Made by a program: the position numbers and the translations under genes. A DNA stretch of 64,000 nucleotides from Isoetes taiwanensis (taxonomy: Eukaryota; Streptophyta; Lycopodiopsida; Isoetales; Isoetaceae): positions 1,251,138 to 1,315,137 of the forward strand of contig JAJEKV010000071.1 in the NCBI GenBank assembly GCA_021234155.1. The letters run 5' to 3'. The notes under the pieces are model-generated. The model saw only the letters and a list, made by a program, of their open reading frames with translations. It ran no database searches and had not been told where the DNA came from. Below are positions 58,950 to 64,000 of this stretch, in pieces. Each line of letters starts with the position of its first letter. The stretch's first letter is position 1.

Positions 58950-59154
58950 ACTAGTTAATAATAAAGTTTCTTCTCTTACCTCATCAGAATCATCAACATA
59001 ACATATAGTCTGAATGTCACAAAAGTACAAGGATAAGAATTATGAACACAAGGTTGAAATGACAAAATGTACAATACTTACATTCAATGGTTCTTTTTCC
59101 TTTCTTTGATTTTGTCTTAAATACGACACCCAGGCTTATTCCCTTGATATAATC

Positions 59155-59893
59155 TGATACGGATCAAATGTTTGCCAGTAATAAAAAATTAAACATGTAA
59201 TAAATCAACACTAAATCATTAAAGATTCTAAAACCAGGCCTTTAGCCCAAAGCTCTCCACCCAACCGGGTTGTTCCAGAGCTAGAGATCTCCAGAGAAAG
59301 ACTGAATTTATGGGAAAGAAGGAAGGCTTAGGGAAAAACCAATTAGCACTAAAGACTCCTCTTTAGCAATTCACAAATTTAAGGAAAGGCTATGGAATTA
59401 ACTCGAAGGATTCTTAACAACTTTGGTTAACCAGCAATTCAAATGGAATGGCTTTGATTAGAATATTAGAATTGGATCCAGAAGGGGCCGGTAATGGGTC
59501 GACGATGTCAGATCTGGGATTAGAATCACTATAGCAATATCCACAGCTACTGTAGCAGTCGCCAAGTGTCGCTGTGCTGTCCGCCAGATGTTTTGCTCAG
59601 ATGCCGTTGTCGCCAGATTGTTGATGCCCCCCTTCATTGCTGCTGTTCCCGCCCTCTTATAGAGCGTATAGAAAAGGTGTCGCCCCTTTTCTTAAAAATA
59701 ACTCTTGTTTCTATAAATGAGCATAAAGTCTTTGAAGCTTCAATTTTAAGCCTCAGCCTTTTTCTTTTGGATGTTGGATCTTATCCTTACATCCCTTATC
59801 CAATTAATTTACTTGGCTCAAGGCATAAAGTGTTTTGTTCTTTCTTTCTCTTTCTCATGCTCTACAACCGCTCCCCCGAGCGCCACCGTATCA
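59155..59893 (-). repeat. 3' LTR of the LARD-like element
   Basis: Complete copy with TG...CA ends and terminal TGATAC/GTATCA inverse symmetry. Ends and neighbouring purine run define its borders. Confidence 0.75.
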
Positions 59894-59907
59894 ATTCCTC
59901 CCCTTCC

Positions 59908-61375
59908 CAGGATTGATCGTCCTCGATCAAGAAATTATATGGCAAATTAACATAACCAAGTCCATGGTTACAACCCTGATTGAATCCACAATCAGAAATA
60001 TTCAATTCCAGCCCTTTAGGCTAAAAATTTCCAAGTTCGGCCCTTTAGGCTAAATATTTCCAGTTCTACTAGGAATAGCCTCATTTCATTTAGAGGTCTT
60101 TAATCTGTTGTCCGATAAAGATTTTCATTTCAATTCTATTAGAAATGGCCTCAGTTCTCTTAGAGGACTTGACATCTTTATTCAAGAAGACTATATATAT
60201 CAATCTTTAGATATTTTCATAGATAAAGAATTCCAAATATAAAAACTTGATTGTCTCCCAACTTTGCTTGTTATTTTTGCAAACTTTGCTTATACTCCTC
60301 CACGAGTTTCATTTACGACGTAATATCCCATCCTGGGATAACTCAACGAACAACGTTAGACTAGCAAACCTGTCCAAATTGATGTGGCTCGTTTGGTTTG
60401 CTGCTTATGCCATTAACTACATCATGTTCTTCGATCCATCATGACTGCAAATTATAAACTAAGGATTCTTGTCCTTAAGACACGTATTCAAACCACTAAT
60501 AAAATATTTCAATCACCTAAGGAAAAAACATAATACACCCCCGTGTTTCAAGGTTAGTTGAACCCAAGCAAAGTTCTTTGCAAAGAATTCAAAGATAATA
60601 CTTCTCCTAATATACCCTTATGATTCAATAATGTTTTACTCTTCCTATGATCCGAAACAATATATCTTACTCAGACTAAAAAAAACAAAACGACAAGGTG
60701 TTAATTTTTTTTCCAATGTGGGATACCCATACCTGGTATTCTTTGTTAGGCAGTAAGCAAAAAGCTTTCATGTCCTTTTTCCCTCCAAACCCTAATGAAG
60801 GTATCGAAAAAGGTAATTTTAGGTTTTGGAAATCTTCCAGAAAAGGATGCTGCAACGGTTTCGGACATGCTTCAGGAGCAGTTTCGGCTGTAGAAGAGGG
60901 GAGTTTGATCAAAAGAACTTCGGATTTGTAAGTAGAGTCGGCTTGAATTCAATATAGAACTACGAATTGATCATGAAACAAAGGTTTAGCAAACAACAGT
61001 TCGTGGCCTCCTCCTCTGCTCCAGATAAAATAATTTCGCAGCAGTAGGGTTCAGTATCATGGCAAGTGCATTTTCATTCAATTCGAGATCTGTAATCTAT
61101 CCTGCAATATAATTCATCTTCCTACAGCAATTAATCCAGGTATTGTGCAGGTCCGGATTTTGAGATTCTAAGTCCTCAAGGCAGAGTCTTGTGATTTTTA
61201 TTTGGCCAGTTACTGACAGATTTAACTTTCTGTTAGCAGCTTTGTAAATAATAATAAGTAATCTTACGAAGTAAGGTCAGCTTGAATTTAAATCTTCCTA
61301 GATCAAACATACAAGTCTCTGCTTCAACAACAATATCAGACTACTACTCACAGGCTCCAGAGAAATTGGAATCGT
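59908..61375 (-). other. Internal region of the LARD-like element
   Basis: No gag or pol motif on either strand. A minus frame at 60912-60676 (78 codons) is not recognisable. The region has pyrimidine runs but no sustained coding. Confidence 0.45.
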
Positions 61376-61639
61376 GCGCTGATACCAATTGATACGGATC
61401 AAAAGTTAGCCAGTAATAAAAAATTAAACATGTAATAAATCAACATTAAATCGTTAAAGATTCTAAAACCAGGCCTTTAGCCCAAAGCTCTCCACCCAAC
61501 CGGGCTGTTCCAGAGCTAGAGATCTCCAGAGGAAGACTGAATTTATGGGAAAGAAGGAAGGCTTAGGAAAAAACCAATTAGCACTAAAGACTCCTCTTTA
61601 TCAATTCACAAATTTAAGGAAAGGCTATGGAAATGGGGA

Positions 61640-62230
61640 ATCCTGATATCACAATGATATCCAAAAAGTAACTGGAAGCATTAGGGTTTTTTTGAGATTA
61701 AAAAAGGGCCTTCAAAACATGCCAACTAAGCCAAATGAAGATAAATGAGCTACCAATCAGAAATCAGAGCCTGACGGGTCCAGTCAGCAAAACTGTTATA
61801 ACTAACTCACTGGATCACATTTTTTAGCATAACTATTGATAGAAAAGTCCAAATGAGCTCTCGTTTAGTGCAATAGATAGATCTTATTGAGATCTTTCCA
61901 ATCTTAGGTGCTTTGCATATATTTTAACCACTTATGATTGTCAAAACTCCAAAAAATATGGTTTTTACCATTTTTTACTATCCTACGGGGCTAAAAGATA
62001 TGCAAACCACCCAAGGTTGGAAAGATCTCAATGAGATCTATCTACTGCACCAAACGAGAGCTTATTTGGACTTTTCTATCAACACTTATGCTAGAAAATG
62101 TGATCCAGTGAGTTAGTTATAACTGTTTTGCTGACTGGATTACCAGTTCTGCTTTTTGATTGGTAGTTCATATAGCTTAGTCAGCAATTCTTAGAAGGCC
62201 CTTTTATGATCTCAAAAAATCCCTAATGGA
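61640..62230. mobile_element. Foldback/MULE-like insertion with long inverted arms
   Basis: The left arm (about 61683-61910, ATTAGGGTTTTTTTGAGAT... GGTGCTTTGCATAT) is answered by an inverse right arm (about 61995-62226, ATATGCAAACCACC... ATCTCAAAAAATCCCTAAT). The arms are over 200 bp with a short centre. It interrupts the second LTR between sequences that are contiguous in 59155-59893 (GGCTATGGAA and GGATTCTTAAC). No coding capacity. Superfamily not assigned; long arms fit Mutator-like or foldback elements. Confidence 0.7.
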
Positions 62231-62600
62231 TTCTTAACAGTTTTGGTTAACCTGCAATTCAAACGGAATGGCTTTGATTAGAAAATCAAAATTGGGTCCA
62301 GAAGAGGCCGGTAATGGGTGGATGATGTTGGATCTGGAATTAGAATCACTATGTCAATGTCCACAGCTACTGTAGCAGTTCCCAAGTGTCACTGTGATGT
62401 CCGCCACATGCTCCGCTCAGATGCCGTTGTTGCCAGATTGTTGATGCCCCTTCGTTGCTGTTGTTCCCGCCATCTTATAGAGTGTACAGAAAAGGTGTCG
62501 CCCCTTTTCTTAAAAATAACCCTTGTTTCTATAAATGAGCATAAAGGCTTTGAAGCTTTAATTTTAAGCCTTGGCCTTATCCAATGGGCCCCAACCTTTC

Positions 62601-63780
62601 CAGGCTTTATCCCATACCCTATAGACCATATCACGACGATTCGAAGAATAACTAATGAAGAGAACGACTACTTAGGAGTCTAGCCAAAGGAATTGCGTAC
62701 AATCTCAAGAGCCGTCTCCAAATAGCTTCAAACATCATGTAGGAGGAACAATTATTACTCAAAAATAAGATTAAGAAGTAGGCCAGAATGCCAAAGAATC
62801 AACTGTCATCACATCTTTAGTTAGAGTATGAAAGCATATTGCGCCGTAATCAACGGATATTGAATTAATGGACCTACCCAGAGTACGAGCTGACATACAA
62901 ATAGGAGGAACATTGACACCACTGCCATGGAATACGTGTGCACCTCAAGGGGAGGCACTAGGAGGACCTAATAGCTTTAGTAATATTTGTAATCGCGTAA
63001 GCTATATGCCTTGCATGTATATTATCCTTGTTATTCCCTCCCTCCCATAGTGTAACAGATCAAAAGAATGTCGTTTATATAATATGCTATCTAAACCTTC
63101 GTAAGGATGTAATTCCTTCCAAAGGCATGTAAATAACCTTCAAGGTCCTTGTAAATATAATCGAAAATTGTCCTATTTTAAGTATAGCAACTGTAAAATA
63201 TATACCTGTAAGGTTGAAGCATCACCATGTGGCGAACGAGAGTTACACGTTTAACATTGGATCTGATGATAAGGAACCCTAGCTATATGATAAATAATAA
63301 AAATATTTTCTAAATTAAAGCACAATTTCATTATATATGGACTTTCTCTGAGTCCATATGCCTCTGAAATGATGTCTAATTTTTAAAATTTTGCACTTTT
63401 TTTATTAAAACGATGCATTACTTTGGGAATTGTGCTGGTAGATGAGCTGGTAGGCATTATGTCAATTGGCTCACGAAAGAGAAATATAGGACAGTGTTTT
63501 TGAAAATAACCCTCGTCATCAGAGGTGTTGTTAGTTAAGACGAGCTTGTGCAAAATATTCATACTAATTTCCATTCTCTCCATGAATTCTTGGGAGCTAG
63601 TGATTTATTTCCCTTCTCTTCTACCTCATGTAGAGGCGACTTCTCGATCTGTGAAGACTCTCAAAACTCTCATAGCCATTGATTATGCACAGCAATAAAA
63701 GTTCGGTTAGAATAAAAGGTTCTGCCAACTAAAAAAAAACACCGCCATTTAAATACCTATATGCTAAGAAAAAATTACCC
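62601..63780. other. No gene seen
   Basis: AT-rich, no credible gene or sharp repeat boundary. Confidence 0.35.
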
Positions 63781-64000
63781 TTGGGGGTGTTGCCTTGCAT
63801 GGCAAAACGTTTTCCCCCAAAGGCCAAACTGGGCGAGCGCCCACTTTGCCCCCAAGGGGTGTTGCCTTGCATGGCAAAAAGTTTTCCCCCAAGGGCCAAA
63901 CTGGGCGGGCGCTCAATTTGCCCCAGGGGGTGTTGCCTTTCATGGAAAGAAGTTTCTTCGTAAGGGCCAAACTGGGCGGGCGCCCAATTTGCCCCATGGG
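63781..64000. repeat. Tandem 71-72-bp repeat, running off the right edge
   Basis: Three units, with the phrase TGTTGCC starting at 63788, 63860 and 63931. Each unit runs GGGGTGTTGCCTTGCATGG, then TTTTCCCCCAAGGGCC, then AAACTGGGCGGGCGC and TTTGCCCC. The GC content is far above that of the flank. The array may be the edge of a larger satellite. Confidence 0.9.

Larger units (their letters stand above)
59155..62600 (-). mobile_element. Non-autonomous LTR element (LARD-like)
   Basis: LTR 59155-59893 (739 bp) has minus-strand ends TGATACGG and CCGTATCA. The second LTR starts at 61390 and runs to about 62600; its outer part is lost and it carries a 590-bp foldback insertion. A primer-like site, TTGGTATCAGCGC, lies directly inside it (61389-61376). 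A polypurine run GGGAAGGGGAGGAA lies at 59907-59894. The internal region (59908-61375, 1.5 kb) has no gag or pol, so the element is non-autonomous. The LTRs are closely similar where they align (59155-59410 with 61390-61640). Confidence 0.75.

Overview
The window looks like repeat-rich nuclear DNA of a land plant. It holds two intron-containing class III peroxidase genes, a chromodomain-bearing Ty3/gypsy family (chromovirus), a Ty1/copia element, LINE, Helitron, MITE and TRIM remains, and initiator-Met tRNA primer sites. Several unusual gene families (a DUF7869-type mobile gene, an HUH endonuclease, a ParB-like plus DNA-methylase gene) make a seed-free plant (fern, lycophyte or moss) my best guess, but that is inference from gene content only. 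Host genes are few; most of the window is decayed mobile DNA.

Layout. (1) 1-17.6 kb: minus-strand chromovirus DNA in an LTR-internal-LTR-internal arrangement. One 1.6 kb LTR (11935-13563) is followed on the minus strand by a tRNA-Met primer site, an H3-like reading frame, gag, pol and a polypurine tract, then a second LTR (about 385-1962). The same central LTR is also the 3' LTR of a truncated second copy (13.6-16.5 kb). A third, different LTR end (16504-16891) is preceded by another H3-like reading frame. Both H3-like sequences are broken by stops or frameshifts. (2) 17.6-30 kb: decayed mobile DNA, a head-to-head pair of TRIM elements with a 272-bp MITE beside them, clusters of a short CACGCC/GGCGTG motif, and a very long AAT/ATT tract. 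(3) 30-36.7 kb: a LINE fragment split by a 5.0 kb copia element with both LTRs, primer site and a 5-bp target duplication. (4) 36.7-42 kb: a Helitron 3' end and two peroxidase genes tail to tail. (5) 42.9-44.6 kb: an HUH (Rep-type) endonuclease gene with a downstream partner ORF. (6) 45-49 kb: minisatellites and a DUF7869-type mobile gene. (7) 50.5-57 kb: a broken multi-exon gene with a Lys/Glu-rich linker, a ParB-like segment and a C-terminal N4/N6 DNA-methyltransferase-like segment, sitting amid more than a dozen copies of one palindrome built on GGCGCC. (8) 57-64 kb: a Helitron 3' end, a non-coding LTR element with a foldback insertion, and a 72-bp tandem repeat at the right edge.

The two peroxidases are the only genes that look intact and host-like. 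The most interesting items are the histone H3-like frames tied to chromovirus ends, the HUH endonuclease without a helicase, and the ParB-like/methylase gene embedded in a palindrome array that resembles a set of binding sites.
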